DNA of 64,000 nucleotides from Pseudomonas sp. CCC3.1 (GCF_034347405.1 NZ_CP133778.1:5554501-5618500); one strand, 5' to 3'; numbered from the stretch's first letter, positions 44,871 to 53,836 are shown. Numbers and translations: made by a program. The notes: generated by a model from the letters alone, not told the origin.

Positions 44871-45689
44871 TTATTGACCCAATTGTTCGGCCATTTCGGC
44901 CGAGCGGTGCGCGGCGGCACTCAATGCTTTTTCGACGATGGCTTCAAAACCATCCGCCTGGAATGACTTGATCGCAGCTTCTGTAGTGCCTGCTGGCGAG
45001 GTGACGCGACGGCGCAATTCAGCGGCGTCGACATCGCTGGCCACGGCCATGTGGGCGGCGCCCAGCGCGGTGTGTTGCGCCAGTTGCTCAGCGACTTCCC
45101 GCGGCAGACCGAGTTTGACGCCTGCGGCGGTCATGGCTTCGATCAGCAAGAAGAAATACGCCGGTCCGCTGCCAGAAACAGCGGTCACTGCGTCGATCTG
45201 CGCTTCGGTGTCTACCCACAGCACGATCCCCACGGCCGACAGCAGTTCGTCAGCGTGTTGACGTTGCTCAGCGGTGACATCGGCGGTGGCAAACAGGCCG
45301 CTCACGCCTTTGCCCAGCAATGCCGGGGTGTTAGGCATGCAACGCACCAGCGGCTGGTTGCCCAGCCAGTTCAGCAGGCTGGCGCAGGTGATGCCTGCGG
45401 CAATCGATACCAGCAGTTGATGCGGCTTGAGGTGCGGGCGCAGGTTCTGGCACACCGCCTTCATGGCCTGTGGCTTGACCGCGATCACAATCACGTCAGC
45501 GTCTTGCACGGCCTGTGCGTTGTCGGCGAAGACCTCAATGCCGTGCTCGGCCGTGACCTTGGCCCGCGTTTCTGCGCCGGGATCGCTGGCGCGAATCTGT
45601 GCAGCGTCCAGACCTTTGGCCAGCAGGCCGCCGATCAGGCTGGAAGCCATGTTGCCAGCCCCGATAAAGGCAATACACGTTTTGCTCAT
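44871..45689 (-). CDS. proC: Pyrroline-5-carboxylate reductase
   Basis: A 272-residue cytosolic enzyme that makes proline from pyrroline-5-carboxylate with NAD(P)H. It has the Rossmann motif IGAGNMASSLIGGL near residue 9, KPQAMKAV, the RCMPNTPALLGKGVSGL segment near residue 115, and the C-terminal TSPAGTTEAAI signature near residue 230. It is the middle gene of yggS-proC-yggT. Confidence 0.97.
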   Translation of the reverse strand: MSKTCIAFIGAGNMASSLIGGLLAKGLDAAQIRASDPGAETRAKVTAEHGIEVFADNAQAVQDADVIVIAVKPQAMKAVCQNLRPHLKPHQLLVSIAAGITCASLLNWLGNQPLVRCMPNTPALLGKGVSGLFATADVTAEQRQHADELLSAVGIVLWVDTEAQIDAVTAVSGSGPAYFFLLIEAMTAAGVKLGLPREVAEQLAQHTALGAAHMAVASDVDAAELRRRVTSPAGTTEAAIKSFQADGFEAIVEKALSAAAHRSAEMAEQLGQ

Positions 45690-45721
45690 AACCGATCCTT
45701 ATAAAAAGTGAGGCGAGTTTC

Positions 45722-46408
45722 TCAAGCCTGGCCGTAATCGCGTGCACCAAACAGCGCGGTGCCAATACGCACCCACGTGGCGCCTTGGGCAATGGCCGAC
45801 TCCAGGTCGTGACTCATGCCCATGGAAAGTGTATCGAGCCCCAGGTTCAGGCTTTGTTGCAATGTGCGTACCGCTGCAAACGCGGCGTCTTGCTCCGCGC
45901 GAACCTCGGTGGGTTCGGGAATGGCCATCAAGCCGCGCAGTTTCAAGCGTGGAAGCGCATTGATTGCAGCCGCCAGCGCAGGCAGATCGTGTGGTGTGCA
46001 GCCCGATTTGCTGGCCTCACCGCTGACGTTGACCTGAATGCAGATGTTCAGCGGCGGCAAGTTGGCCGGGCGTTGTTCAGACAAGCGCTGGGCAATTTTC
46101 AGGCGGTCCACGGAATGCACCCACGCGAAATGCTCGGCGATATCACGCGTCTTGTTCGATTGAATGGGGCCGATGAAGTGCCAACACAAGGGCAGATCAG
46201 CTAATTCGACCTGCTTGGCGCGGGCCTCTTGCAGATAGTTTTCGCCAAAGTCGCGAATCCCGGCGGCGTACGCTTCGCGCAAGGCGGCTGCGGGTTTGGT
46301 CTTGCTGACCGCGAGTAAGTGAATGCTCGTTACATCACGTTGCACAGCCTCTGCCGCTGCACGGATTCGAGCCTCAACCTGAGCAATGTTGCCTGCTATC
46401 GTGGACAT
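45722..46408 (-). CDS. yggS: PLP homeostasis protein YggS (PLPBP)
   Basis: A 228-residue single-domain pyridoxal-phosphate-binding barrel of the YggS/PROSC family that buffers PLP. The PLP lysine is in LLAVSKTKP (near residue 36), and the phosphate-binding end is SMGMSHDLESAIAQG near residue 196. It is divergent from pilT with only 57 bases between starts. It has no catalytic racemase activity in characterised relatives. Confidence 0.94.
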   Translation of the reverse strand: MSTIAGNIAQVEARIRAAAEAVQRDVTSIHLLAVSKTKPAAALREAYAAGIRDFGENYLQEARAKQVELADLPLCWHFIGPIQSNKTRDIAEHFAWVHSVDRLKIAQRLSEQRPANLPPLNICIQVNVSGEASKSGCTPHDLPALAAAINALPRLKLRGLMAIPEPTEVRAEQDAAFAAVRTLQQSLNLGLDTLSMGMSHDLESAIAQGATWVRIGTALFGARDYGQA

Positions 46409-46465
46409 TCATTTAAGCCCGCCGTTGTGAAAGTCTGCGGCATTCTACTGGAATTGGGAGGGGGT

Positions 46466-47455
46466 ATGGACATCGCCGACCTGTTGGCGTTTAGCGTCAA
46501 ACACGGGGCTTCAGACATGCACCTGTCAGCAGGTGTGGAGCCTATGCTGCGGGTGGATGGGGAGATGCAGCGTTGCCAACTGCCGGTGCTGGCGCCGGAT
46601 CAGGTGCGCGAACTTATCCGCAGCGTGATGAGCGACGCACAGCGCACAGCGTTTGAAACAGATCACGAAGCTGATTTTTCGTACACGATGCCGGGCTTGG
46701 GGCGGTTTCGGGTCAATGCCTTCGAGCAGCACCGTGGCGCTGGGGCGGTGTTTCGCAGCATTGCTGCGCAAGTCCCAAGCATTGAATCCCTCGGCCTTGG
46801 CGAGGTGTTTGGCGAGCTCTGTCGCCTGTCACAAGGGCTGGTGCTGGTGACGGGGGCGACTGGCTCGGGCAAGACCACCACCTTGGCGGCAATGCTTGAC
46901 CACATCAACACCACCCGTCAGCAGCACATCCTGACCATTGAAGACCCGATTGAGTTTATTCACACGCCGCGTCAATGCTTGATCAACCAGCGTGAAGTGT
47001 CGCGTGACACCCACAGCGTAGCGGCGGCCTTGCGTGCGGCACTGCGCGAAGACCCGGACGTGATCATGCTGGGTGAAATGCGTGACCTGGACACCATTCG
47101 CCTGGCGCTGACAGCAGCAGAAACGGGGCACTTGGTGTTGGCGACGCTGCACACCGCGTCGGCAGCCAAAACGGTCGACCGGATCGTGGACGTGTTTCCA
47201 GCCGAAGAAAAAGCCATGGTGCGGGCCATGTTGTCTGAATCACTGCAGGCGGTGATTTCTCAAACGCTGGTTAAACGCGTGGGAGGCGGTCGGATAGCCG
47301 CTCACGAAATCATGCTGGCGACGCCGGCGATTCGTAATTTGATCCGGGAAAACAAGGTGGCGCAGATGGTTTCTACTATCCAGACCGGCGGGGCGGTGGG
47401 GATGCAGACGTTGGAGATGAGCCTGAAACGGCTGAAAGAAAACGGCTTGATATAA
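46466..47455 (+). CDS. pilT: Type IV pilus retraction ATPase PilT (short C-terminus)
   Basis: A 329-residue hexameric ATPase that powers pilus retraction. It has Walker A GATGSGKTT near residue 131, the Asp box and Walker B region EDPDVIMLGEMRDLDT, the His box GHLVLATLHT and the retraction motif AIRNLIRENK. It ends at LKENGLI, about 15 residues before the end of P. aeruginosa PilT (344 residues as I recall). A REP element begins 3 bases after its stop. The start MDIADLLAF is chosen for its GGGAGGGGG ribosome site. No pilU follows. Confidence 0.94.
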   Translation: MDIADLLAFSVKHGASDMHLSAGVEPMLRVDGEMQRCQLPVLAPDQVRELIRSVMSDAQRTAFETDHEADFSYTMPGLGRFRVNAFEQHRGAGAVFRSIAAQVPSIESLGLGEVFGELCRLSQGLVLVTGATGSGKTTTLAAMLDHINTTRQQHILTIEDPIEFIHTPRQCLINQREVSRDTHSVAAALRAALREDPDVIMLGEMRDLDTIRLALTAAETGHLVLATLHTASAAKTVDRIVDVFPAEEKAMVRAMLSESLQAVISQTLVKRVGGGRIAAHEIMLATPAIRNLIRENKVAQMVSTIQTGGAVGMQTLEMSLKRLKENGLI

Positions 47456-47458
47456 CCG

Positions 47459-47526
47459 TGTAGGAGCGAGCTTGCCTCGCGATCTTTTAAACAGTCAAAA
47501 GATCGCGAGGCAAGCTCGTTCCTACA
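47459..47526. repeat. REP-type palindrome, copy 7
   Basis: A 68-bp main-family element between convergent pilT and the NlpC/P60 gene, starting 3 bases after the pilT stop. One mismatch in the right arm (GCTCGTTCC). Confidence 0.94.
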
Positions 47527-47543
47527 AGGGAGTGCGTGTGTGT

Positions 47544-48203
47544 TTAGCGCTGAACAACCTGCAATTTGGTTTGTTCTTTAGGCAATACACGCTTGGCAAC
47601 CACGTAGTGGCTCTGCCAGTAAGGTTTGTTCAGGGTGTCGATGGTCACTGACTTGCCGCGACGTGGCGCGTGGATGAACCGGTCATTGCCCAGGTAAATG
47701 GCAACGTGGTTAACCTTGCGGCTCTTGATGTTGAAAAACAGCAAGTCGCCAGGTTTCAAATCCTTGCGTTCGATCTTTTGGCCATGGCCGCTGGCCATTT
47801 CGCTGGAACTGCGGGGCAGATTCACAGCTTTTACGTCGTTAAAGGCGTATTTGACCAATCCGCTGCAGTCGAACCCTTTACTTGGGCTGCTGCCGCCCCA
47901 ACGATAAGGAGTACCCAGCACGTTAACGGCACGGCTCAATACAGCGCTGCTTTGCTTGTTGGCAGCGGTCAGTGAAGCGGTGGCAATTTTGCCTGGGACC
48001 TTGCGGTGCGCTTTACTGGACGTTGGGCGCACGACGGTTTTGGTCGTGGTTTTGCTGTTAGTGGCGACATGGGCAGCACTCGCAGATGACTTTGCGGTGA
48101 AGCCAGTGAAGCCGGATGGAAGATGTTGCTCACGATTGGTGGCGTGGGCGGCCAGTGGCATTAATAGGCAAATGGTTAGCCATGTCTTGAATATAGGACG
48201 CAT
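47544..48203 (-). CDS. NlpC/P60 family cell-wall peptidase (C40)
   Basis: A 219-residue secreted endopeptidase. It has a signal peptide (cleavage near AHA-TN, residue 21/22), then a basic low-complexity linker, then the NlpC/P60 domain from about residue 85. The catalytic Cys is in GFDCSGLVKYAF and the His in VNHVAIYLG. It probably cleaves stem peptides of peptidoglycan. It is monocistronic, between pilT (convergent, REP) and a TM2 gene (divergent). Confidence 0.92.
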   Translation of the reverse strand: MRPIFKTWLTICLLMPLAAHATNREQHLPSGFTGFTAKSSASAAHVATNSKTTTKTVVRPTSSKAHRKVPGKIATASLTAANKQSSAVLSRAVNVLGTPYRWGGSSPSKGFDCSGLVKYAFNDVKAVNLPRSSSEMASGHGQKIERKDLKPGDLLFFNIKSRKVNHVAIYLGNDRFIHAPRRGKSVTIDTLNKPYWQSHYVVAKRVLPKEQTKLQVVQR

Positions 48204-48400
48204 TCGGCAGGGCTCAATGGGTGGTTAGCGCGAAACTTTATAACAGCTTTTTTGTCCTTTCTCAGGCCGTTTGTCGATTGGACTCGGGGGTCAAAAAGGC
48301 TAAACGTGGTGACGAAATGTCACATGGAAACTGTGCAAGTCAGGTAGTACAAGGCTTTGCGCCATTTTTTGTAAGACACTTTTACCTGTTGCGAGACAGT

Positions 48401-48424
48401 AAAAAAGTCACAAAAAAAGTCACA
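48401..48424. promoter_or_regulatory. Tandem direct repeat (AAAAAAGTCACA twice) upstream of TM2 gene
   Basis: Two exact 12-base units directly abut, ending 32 bases before the TM2 gene start. A related GTCACA appears further up near 48319. It could be a protein-binding site or part of a curved promoter. Function is unknown. Confidence 0.35.
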
Positions 48425-48456
48425 ATATTTTTCTATCAGCAGCAAAGAGGGCATTT

Positions 48457-48873
48457 ATGAGCGGCTATCGAGACGATGTACAGCGCGATACCCACAGCAA
48501 AGTGCTGGGTTATTTGCTCTGGATTTTTGGTTTCCTGGGGGCGCACCGCTTCTATTACGGCAAGCCGGTGACCGGGACGATCTGGTTTTTCACCTTTGGG
48601 TTGTTGGGAATAGGTTGGCTGATCGACTTGTTCCTGATCCCGAGCATGGACCGTGAAGCGGACCTGCGTTTTACGTCAGGTGATACCGACTACAACGTGT
48701 CCTGGATTCTGCTGACGTTCCTGGGCGTGTTTGGCGTACACCGCATGTACATGGGCAAGTGGATCACCGGGATCATCTACTTGTTCACGGGCGGTTTTTT
48801 CCTGATCGGCGTGCTGTATGACTTTTGGACCTTGAACGACCAGATCTCGATCAAGAACGCTGAGCGCCGTTAA
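48457..48873 (+). CDS. TM2 domain-containing membrane protein
   Basis: A 138-residue inner-membrane protein with two TM2 units. Each has a helix, a G-x-HRFY or G-x-HRMY motif (GFLGAHRFYYGK and GVFGVHRMYMGK) and a second helix. The first 15 residues are polar. Both TM2 motifs are complete. The family is widespread and poorly characterised. It is a single gene convergent with pyrC' across a REP element. Confidence 0.9.
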   Translation: MSGYRDDVQRDTHSKVLGYLLWIFGFLGAHRFYYGKPVTGTIWFFTFGLLGIGWLIDLFLIPSMDREADLRFTSGDTDYNVSWILLTFLGVFGVHRMYMGKWITGIIYLFTGGFFLIGVLYDFWTLNDQISIKNAERR

Positions 48874-48885
48874 GACACAAAACTC

Positions 48886-48944
48886 GTAGGAGCGAGCTTG
48901 CCTCGCGATCTTTTAAAAGATCGCGAGGCAAGCTCGCTTCTACA
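48886..48944. repeat. REP-type palindrome, copy 8 (minimal spacer)
   Basis: A 59-bp main-family element with almost no spacer between arms (CTTTTAAAAG centre), located between convergent TM2 and pyrC' genes. The right arm has one change (GCTTCTACA). Confidence 0.93.
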
Positions 48945-48958
48945 AGAGGGCTGCGTGC

Positions 48959-50230
48959 TTAGCCTTCGTAACTGATCCGCCCATCCACCAGCGTGTAACG
49001 CACGGCGCCCGGCAGGCAATGGCCGAGGAACGCGCAGTTGTCGCCTTTGGAGAGCCATTTCTCACCGGCAACTGTCGAAGCCGCCGGGTCGAACAGCACC
49101 AGGTCGGCAGGTGAACCCACCGCCAAACGACCCGCTGGCAGGCGCAATGCCTGAGCCGGGCCTGCGCTGAGGCGGGCGAGCAAGGTCGGCAAGTCCAACA
49201 GGCCGTCTTCTACCAGTGTCATCGCCAGTGGCAACAGCAGTTCAACACTGCTCATGCCCGGCTCGGTCGCGCCAAACGGTGCCAGTTTGGCGTCGCGCTC
49301 GTGAGGCTGGTGATGGCTGGAAATAGCCTGCACCACCCCCGACTTCACGGCCGCCCGCAGACCGTCGCGGTCAGCGCGGGTGCGCAGCGGCGGTTGCACG
49401 TGGTACACGCTGGAGAAGTCCACCAGCGCTTCATCCGTCAAAATCAGCTGATACAGCGCCACATCGGCGGTTACTTTCAGGCCGCGAGCCTGTGCCTGAG
49501 CAATCAGGGCCACGCCGCGTGCGCTGGTCAGTTGGCTGAAGTGCGCACGCACGCCACTTTGCTCAACCAGCAGCAGGTCGCGGGCCAGGGCCACGGTTTC
49601 TGCGGTTTCCGGAATGCCCGGCAACCCCCGGAAAGCCGCCATTGGGCCGTCGTGGGCGATGCCGCCTTCGGCCAGGTCGCGGTCTTGCGAGTTAAAAATC
49701 ACTGTGAGGTCGAACGTCGCTGCATATTCCAGCGCCCGGCACAGGGTACGGGTGTTGCTGAAGCTGCTCAGACCGTTGCCGAACGCCACGCAACCGGCGT
49801 CACGCAGGGCAATCAGCTCGGCCAGTTGCTCACCTTCCAGGCCTTTGCTCAGTGCGCCGATCGGGAACACTTTGCAGTTACCCGCTTCGCGGGCACGGTC
49901 CAGGATCAATTCGGCCACCGCCGAGGTGTCGAGCACGGGCTTGGTGTGCGGCGGGCAGCACAGGCTGGTCACGCCACCGGCCGCCGCTGCGCGGGTTTCG
50001 CTGGCAATGGTGCCTTTGCGGCTGTAACCCGGCTCACGCAGGGCGACGTTAAGGTCAACCAGCCCCGGTGCCGCCACCAGGCCATGAGCGTCGAGGGTCT
50101 GGTTTGGGGTGAAGCCAGCAGGTGCCGCACCAATGGCGACGAGTTTGCAGGCTTCAATGTGCAGGTCTGTCACTTGATCCAGCTGGCTCGCTGGGTCGAT
50201 TACGCGAGCGCCGAGAATGCTGAGCTTCAC
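48959..50230 (-). CDS. pyrC': Dihydroorotase-like protein PyrC' (catalytically inactive ATCase subunit)
   Basis: A 423-residue amidohydrolase-fold protein that in Pseudomonas forms the aspartate transcarbamoylase dodecamer with PyrB. The metal-binding D-x-H-x-H-x-R motif reads D59-L-N-V-A-L-R65, so both histidines are lost. This agrees with its known lack of dihydroorotase activity. A separate active pyrC must exist elsewhere in the genome. The start overlaps the pyrB stop by 4 bases. Confidence 0.94.
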   Translation of the reverse strand: MKLSILGARVIDPASQLDQVTDLHIEACKLVAIGAAPAGFTPNQTLDAHGLVAAPGLVDLNVALREPGYSRKGTIASETRAAAAGGVTSLCCPPHTKPVLDTSAVAELILDRAREAGNCKVFPIGALSKGLEGEQLAELIALRDAGCVAFGNGLSSFSNTRTLCRALEYAATFDLTVIFNSQDRDLAEGGIAHDGPMAAFRGLPGIPETAETVALARDLLLVEQSGVRAHFSQLTSARGVALIAQAQARGLKVTADVALYQLILTDEALVDFSSVYHVQPPLRTRADRDGLRAAVKSGVVQAISSHHQPHERDAKLAPFGATEPGMSSVELLLPLAMTLVEDGLLDLPTLLARLSAGPAQALRLPAGRLAVGSPADLVLFDPAASTVAGEKWLSKGDNCAFLGHCLPGAVRYTLVDGRISYEG

Positions 50231-51231
50231 TGGGCCTTCTCCTGTTCGAATTGGCGCTGGGCCGTTTGCCCGCTCATGGTCATGGACAGCACGGCCATGC
50301 GCACGGCGATGCCATATGTCACCTGGTTGAGGATCACCGAATGAGGGCCGTCAGCCACTGCCGACTCAATTTCCACGCCTCGGTTGATCGGGCCAGGGTG
50401 CATCACGATAGCGTCCGGCTTGGCACCGGCCAGGCGGGCGGTGGTCAGGCCGAACAGGCGGTAGAACTCGCCCTCGCTCGGCAGCAGGCCTCCGGACATG
50501 CGCTCGCGCTGCAAGCGCAACATGATCACCACGTCGACATCTTTCAGGCCTTCGTTCATGTCGGTGTACACCTTCACGCCGTATTGCTCGATACCGATCG
50601 GCAACAGGGTCTTGGGTGCGATCACGCGGATGTCCTTACAGCCCAGGGTTTTCAGCGCGATCATGTTCGAACGCGCGACCCGCGAGTGCAGGATGTCGCC
50701 GACGATGGCCACCGAGAGGTTTTCAAAGCTGCCTTTGTGCCGGCGGATGGTCAGCATGTCGAGCATGCCCTGGGTCGGGTGCGCGTGACGGCCGTCGCCG
50801 CCGTTGATGATCGCCACCTGCGGGCACACGTGCTCGGCAATAAAGTGCGCGGCCCCGGAGTCGCCGTGACGCACCACGAACATGTCGGCGGCCATGGCTT
50901 CAAGGTTGCGCAGCGTGTCGAGCAGGGTTTCGCCCTTGCTCGCCGACGAGGTCGACACGTTCAGTGTGATCACGTCGGCGGACAGGCGCTGAGCCGCCAT
51001 TTCAAAGGTGGTGCGGGTGCGGGTGGAGTTCTCGAAGAACACGTTGCACACGGTCTTGCCGCGCAGCAGCGGGACTTTCTTTACTGCCCGGGCGCCGACT
51101 TCAAGGAAGGAGTCTGCGGTGTCGAGGATTTCGGTCAGCAGCTCACGGCTCAACCCGTCGAGCGACAGGAAGTGGCGCAACTGGCCCTGATCATTGAGCT
51201 GTAGCGGGCGCTTGGCGTCTGTAGGCGTCAT
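50227..51231 (-). CDS. pyrB: Aspartate carbamoyltransferase catalytic subunit
   Basis: A 334-residue enzyme that makes carbamoyl-aspartate in pyrimidine synthesis. It has the carbamoyl-phosphate loop FFENSTRTRTTFE near residue 66, the HAHPTQGMLD segment and the MHPGPINRGVEI motif near residue 290. It carries the N-terminal extension of about 30 residues seen in Pseudomonas PyrB. It sits between pyrR (12-base gap) and pyrC' (4-base overlap). Confidence 0.97.
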   Translation of the reverse strand: MTPTDAKRPLQLNDQGQLRHFLSLDGLSRELLTEILDTADSFLEVGARAVKKVPLLRGKTVCNVFFENSTRTRTTFEMAAQRLSADVITLNVSTSSASKGETLLDTLRNLEAMAADMFVVRHGDSGAAHFIAEHVCPQVAIINGGDGRHAHPTQGMLDMLTIRRHKGSFENLSVAIVGDILHSRVARSNMIALKTLGCKDIRVIAPKTLLPIGIEQYGVKVYTDMNEGLKDVDVVIMLRLQRERMSGGLLPSEGEFYRLFGLTTARLAGAKPDAIVMHPGPINRGVEIESAVADGPHSVILNQVTYGIAVRMAVLSMTMSGQTAQRQFEQEKAQ

Positions 51232-51243
51232 CGCAATGGTCTC

Positions 51244-51762
51244 TTAAAGGGCTGGGTCTAGAGATGAATCTTGAAGCTCGAGGGTCAGCGGCGCAGGGCC
51301 GGACAATTTGACGCGCTCGGTTGGCTTGAGTGACAAGGTCGCGCCCACCACGTTCGGACGGATAGGCAGCTCGGCAGCGTCCAGGTCCAACAGGCTGACC
51401 AGCGTCACGCTGGCAGGACGACCATAGTCGAACAGTTCGTTCAGCGCGGCGCGGATGGTACGGCCGCTCATCAGCACGTCGTCAATCAGCACCAGGTGCT
51501 GGCCTTCAATTTCGAACGGCAGGTCTGAGGGGCGCACTTGCGGGTGCAGGCCGTTTTGGCTGAAGTCATCGCGGTAGAAGGACACATCCAACGTGCCCAG
51601 CGGCGCATCGCTTTTCAGTGCACGCAGCAGCGCCTGAGCAACCCAGATGCCGCCGGTGCGAATGCCGATGAAACGGGGTTCGGTGATGCCGCGACGGGCC
51701 AGATGGGCCTTGAGATCAATGGCCATCTGAGAGATCAGTTCAGCGGGAACAGGCAAGATCAT
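51244..51762 (-). CDS. pyrR: PyrR: pyr regulatory protein / uracil phosphoribosyltransferase
   Basis: A 172-residue PRT-fold protein. The PRPP-binding motif is LVLIDDVLMSGRTIRAALNEL (near residue 95). It can convert uracil to UMP and, in Gram-positives, controls pyr transcription; the regulatory role in Pseudomonas is less clear. I see no attenuator-like hairpin series in the 12-base gap before pyrB. Confidence 0.95.
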   Translation of the reverse strand: MILPVPAELISQMAIDLKAHLARRGITEPRFIGIRTGGIWVAQALLRALKSDAPLGTLDVSFYRDDFSQNGLHPQVRPSDLPFEIEGQHLVLIDDVLMSGRTIRAALNELFDYGRPASVTLVSLLDLDAAELPIRPNVVGATLSLKPTERVKLSGPAPLTLELQDSSLDPAL

Positions 51763-51845
51763 GGTGGCTCCTTAAAAGGCCCGCGTGGCAAAGCGTGCGG
51801 CGGCGGGCGCAAACAATGGGGCGCGTCAGTGGTGCAAACGCAGCG

Positions 51846-52286
51846 TCAGGCTTGAGGGTGTTCCGGGTGTTCGTCGAGCCAGCCTTGCAGCACCAGTTTG
51901 GCGGCGATGGCGTCAACGGGGTTGTCGCGGTAACTGCCTCGCTGGCCACCTTGGGCGCGGCGTTCGCCCTTGGCTTCGAAGGTAGTCAGACGTTCATCGT
52001 GGGTAAACACCGGCAGATTGAAGCGGCCATTGAGACGATTGGCAAATTTTTGCGCGCGGGCGCAGAACTCGCTCGGCGTGCCGTCCATGTTCAGGGGCAT
52101 GCCGACCACCATGGCGTCGGGTTGCCATTCCTTGATCAGCTTTTCGATTTCTTCCCACTTGGGAATACCGTTTTCGGCTTTCAGGTTGCACAGCTCACGG
52201 GCTTGCCCGGTGATCATCTGGCCGACAGCCACCCCGATGGAACGGGTGCCGTAGTCGAAACCCAGCAGTAAACGAAGGCTGGCCAT
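51846..52286 (-). CDS. ruvX: Putative Holliday junction resolvase-like protein RuvX (YqgF)
   Basis: A 146-residue RNase H-fold protein with the catalytic D10 in LGFDYGTRSIGVAVG and the acid-containing VVGMPLNMDG segment near residue 60. In E. coli the homologue processes pre-16S rRNA. The start overlaps the algH stop by one base (TGATG), and pyrR lies 83 bases downstream. Confidence 0.95.
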   Translation of the reverse strand: MASLRLLLGFDYGTRSIGVAVGQMITGQARELCNLKAENGIPKWEEIEKLIKEWQPDAMVVGMPLNMDGTPSEFCARAQKFANRLNGRFNLPVFTHDERLTTFEAKGERRAQGGQRGSYRDNPVDAIAAKLVLQGWLDEHPEHPQA

Positions 52287-52858
52287 CAGGAATGGCCTGC
52301 TTGACTGGTTAGCAAATTAAGGTTCACTCCGAGGTGTTTGGCGGCTGCGTCGAGGCGCAGCTCGCTGGAAGTTGCAAACAGGATGTCACTTGAATAGGGG
52401 CAGGTCAGCCAGGCGTTGTCGGCCAGTTCGGCCTCCAACTGGCCAGCGTCCCACCCGGCGTAGCCCAGGCAAATCAAGCTGCGCTGTGGGCCGCGACCGT
52501 CAGCAATGCTGAACAGGATGTCGACCGAGGTGGTCAGTGCCAACCCGTCCGACAGTTCGACGGTGGCGTCAAAGTTCATCGTGGCGGGGTGCAAGACAAA
52601 ACCGCGGTCGACCATCACCGGACCGCCGCCGTAGATGGGAATGTGCTGGCACAAAGGCGACGACAGTACATCGGGGCGCAACTGCTCAAGAATATCCGCC
52701 AGGCTCAGCTCCATCGGCCGATTGATCACCAACCCCATGGCCCCATTTTCCGTGTGCTCGACGATGTAGGTCACGGTGTGGGCAAAATTAGGGTCAGCCA
52801 TGTGCGGCATGGCGATCAGGAATTGATGCTTGAGGTAGGTTGGCGTGTGCTTTTTCAT
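52286..52858 (-). CDS. algH: YqgE/AlgH family protein
   Basis: A 190-residue protein of the DUF179/AlgH family, associated in P. aeruginosa with alginate regulation. It has the conserved LKHQFLIAMPHMADPNF start, GAMGLVINRPM near residue 42, and the YAGWDAGQLEAEL segment near residue 130. The start at 52858 (MKKHTPTYL) is preferred to an upstream frame extension. The biochemical activity is unknown. Confidence 0.94.
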   Translation of the reverse strand: MKKHTPTYLKHQFLIAMPHMADPNFAHTVTYIVEHTENGAMGLVINRPMELSLADILEQLRPDVLSSPLCQHIPIYGGGPVMVDRGFVLHPATMNFDATVELSDGLALTTSVDILFSIADGRGPQRSLICLGYAGWDAGQLEAELADNAWLTCPYSSDILFATSSELRLDAAAKHLGVNLNLLTSQAGHS

Positions 52859-52924
52859 GGGCCTAAGTGTGGCGCTGACTAGGGGAACTGACAAGTTGGC
52901 GATAGCGAAACAATTGGGGGCTCC

Positions 52925-52939
52925 GTGGGAGCTGGCTTA
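52925..52939. repeat. Half-copy of the third repeat family at the tonB 3' end
   Basis: GTGGGAGCTGGCT is one arm of the repeat at 21085-21170, cut where the convergently read tonB stop codon (TAA) begins. Confidence 0.7.
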
Positions 52940-53836
52940 GTTACTCGACAACTGGTCGCCCGGGCCGAAGCGCCATGTGCGGATGATCTCAAGGCGGTCG
53001 ATATCTGCCAGGTCGCCGGTAAACGGTGCAAAAGGCGCGGCCAGGCGCACGATGCGCTGCGCGGCTTGATCCAGCAACGGTTGCCCGGACGACTCCAGCA
53101 CCAGCACTTCATGCAATGAGCCATCGCGGTTGATAGACACCAGCAGTCGCAGCTTGCCGTAGATCTTTTCTCGGCGCGCTTGCTCGGGGTAGTTCAGGTT
53201 GCCCACACGTTCGATTTTCTTGCGCCAGTCTTCTTTATACCAAGCACCTTTATCGCGCATGGTTGACGCCGCATTCATGCGGTAGATCTTTGGGCGTTTG
53301 GCATACAGCTGTTGTTCGTTGGCCAGTTCGGCTTCCAGGCTGGAAATCTCCCCGGACAGCTGCGAGCTGTCGAACGTAGGAACACTGGCCTTGGGCGCCG
53401 CTTCAGTTTTGACTTTTTGCGGTTCGCTCGGGGCTTTTTTGGGCTTGGGTGCCACCGTGGTCACGGCTGCTTTGGGCGCTGCTTTAGGCTGCTCGGGCTT
53501 GGCAGCCGGAGGCGGCGTGACTTTATTAACGGTGTTGTCCTGGAACGGGGCAATTTCGGTGGTCTTGGGCACGGCTTTTTTATCCAGCGTGCCGCTGCCC
53601 TGCTGGTTGTCTTGCGCCAGAAAGTCAGCTTTCTCAGGCGCTTTCTCGCTCTTGAAAGTCGACAGAGTGATTTCCAGGGTTTTGCTGATTTGCTTGGGCT
53701 CGCTGACACTGAAACCCACGCCCAAAATCACCGCAATATGGATCAGCGCTGCAACAAACAGGGTAAAACCCAGGCGATCAGCCGCCCGCGCGCCTTTGTG
53801 GCTGAGTTCGGAGGGCAGGTCGCTGGGGAGTGTCAT
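52937..53836 (-). CDS. tonB: Energy transducer TonB (TonB3-like)
   Basis: A 299-residue inner-membrane protein spanning the periplasm. It has an N-terminal helix (residues 20-42), then a Lys/Pro/Ala-rich linker (about residues 60-150), then the TonB C-terminal domain (about residues 210-299, with the YPEQARREKIYGKLRLLVSI core). It is next to gshB and the pil-chp operon, as for P. aeruginosa tonB3, a gene linked to twitching motility. The 299 residues are a little shorter than the 320 I recall for TonB3. No exbB/exbD is nearby. Confidence 0.88.
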   Translation of the reverse strand: MTLPSDLPSELSHKGARAADRLGFTLFVAALIHIAVILGVGFSVSEPKQISKTLEITLSTFKSEKAPEKADFLAQDNQQGSGTLDKKAVPKTTEIAPFQDNTVNKVTPPPAAKPEQPKAAPKAAVTTVAPKPKKAPSEPQKVKTEAAPKASVPTFDSSQLSGEISSLEAELANEQQLYAKRPKIYRMNAASTMRDKGAWYKEDWRKKIERVGNLNYPEQARREKIYGKLRLLVSINRDGSLHEVLVLESSGQPLLDQAAQRIVRLAAPFAPFTGDLADIDRLEIIRTWRFGPGDQLSSN

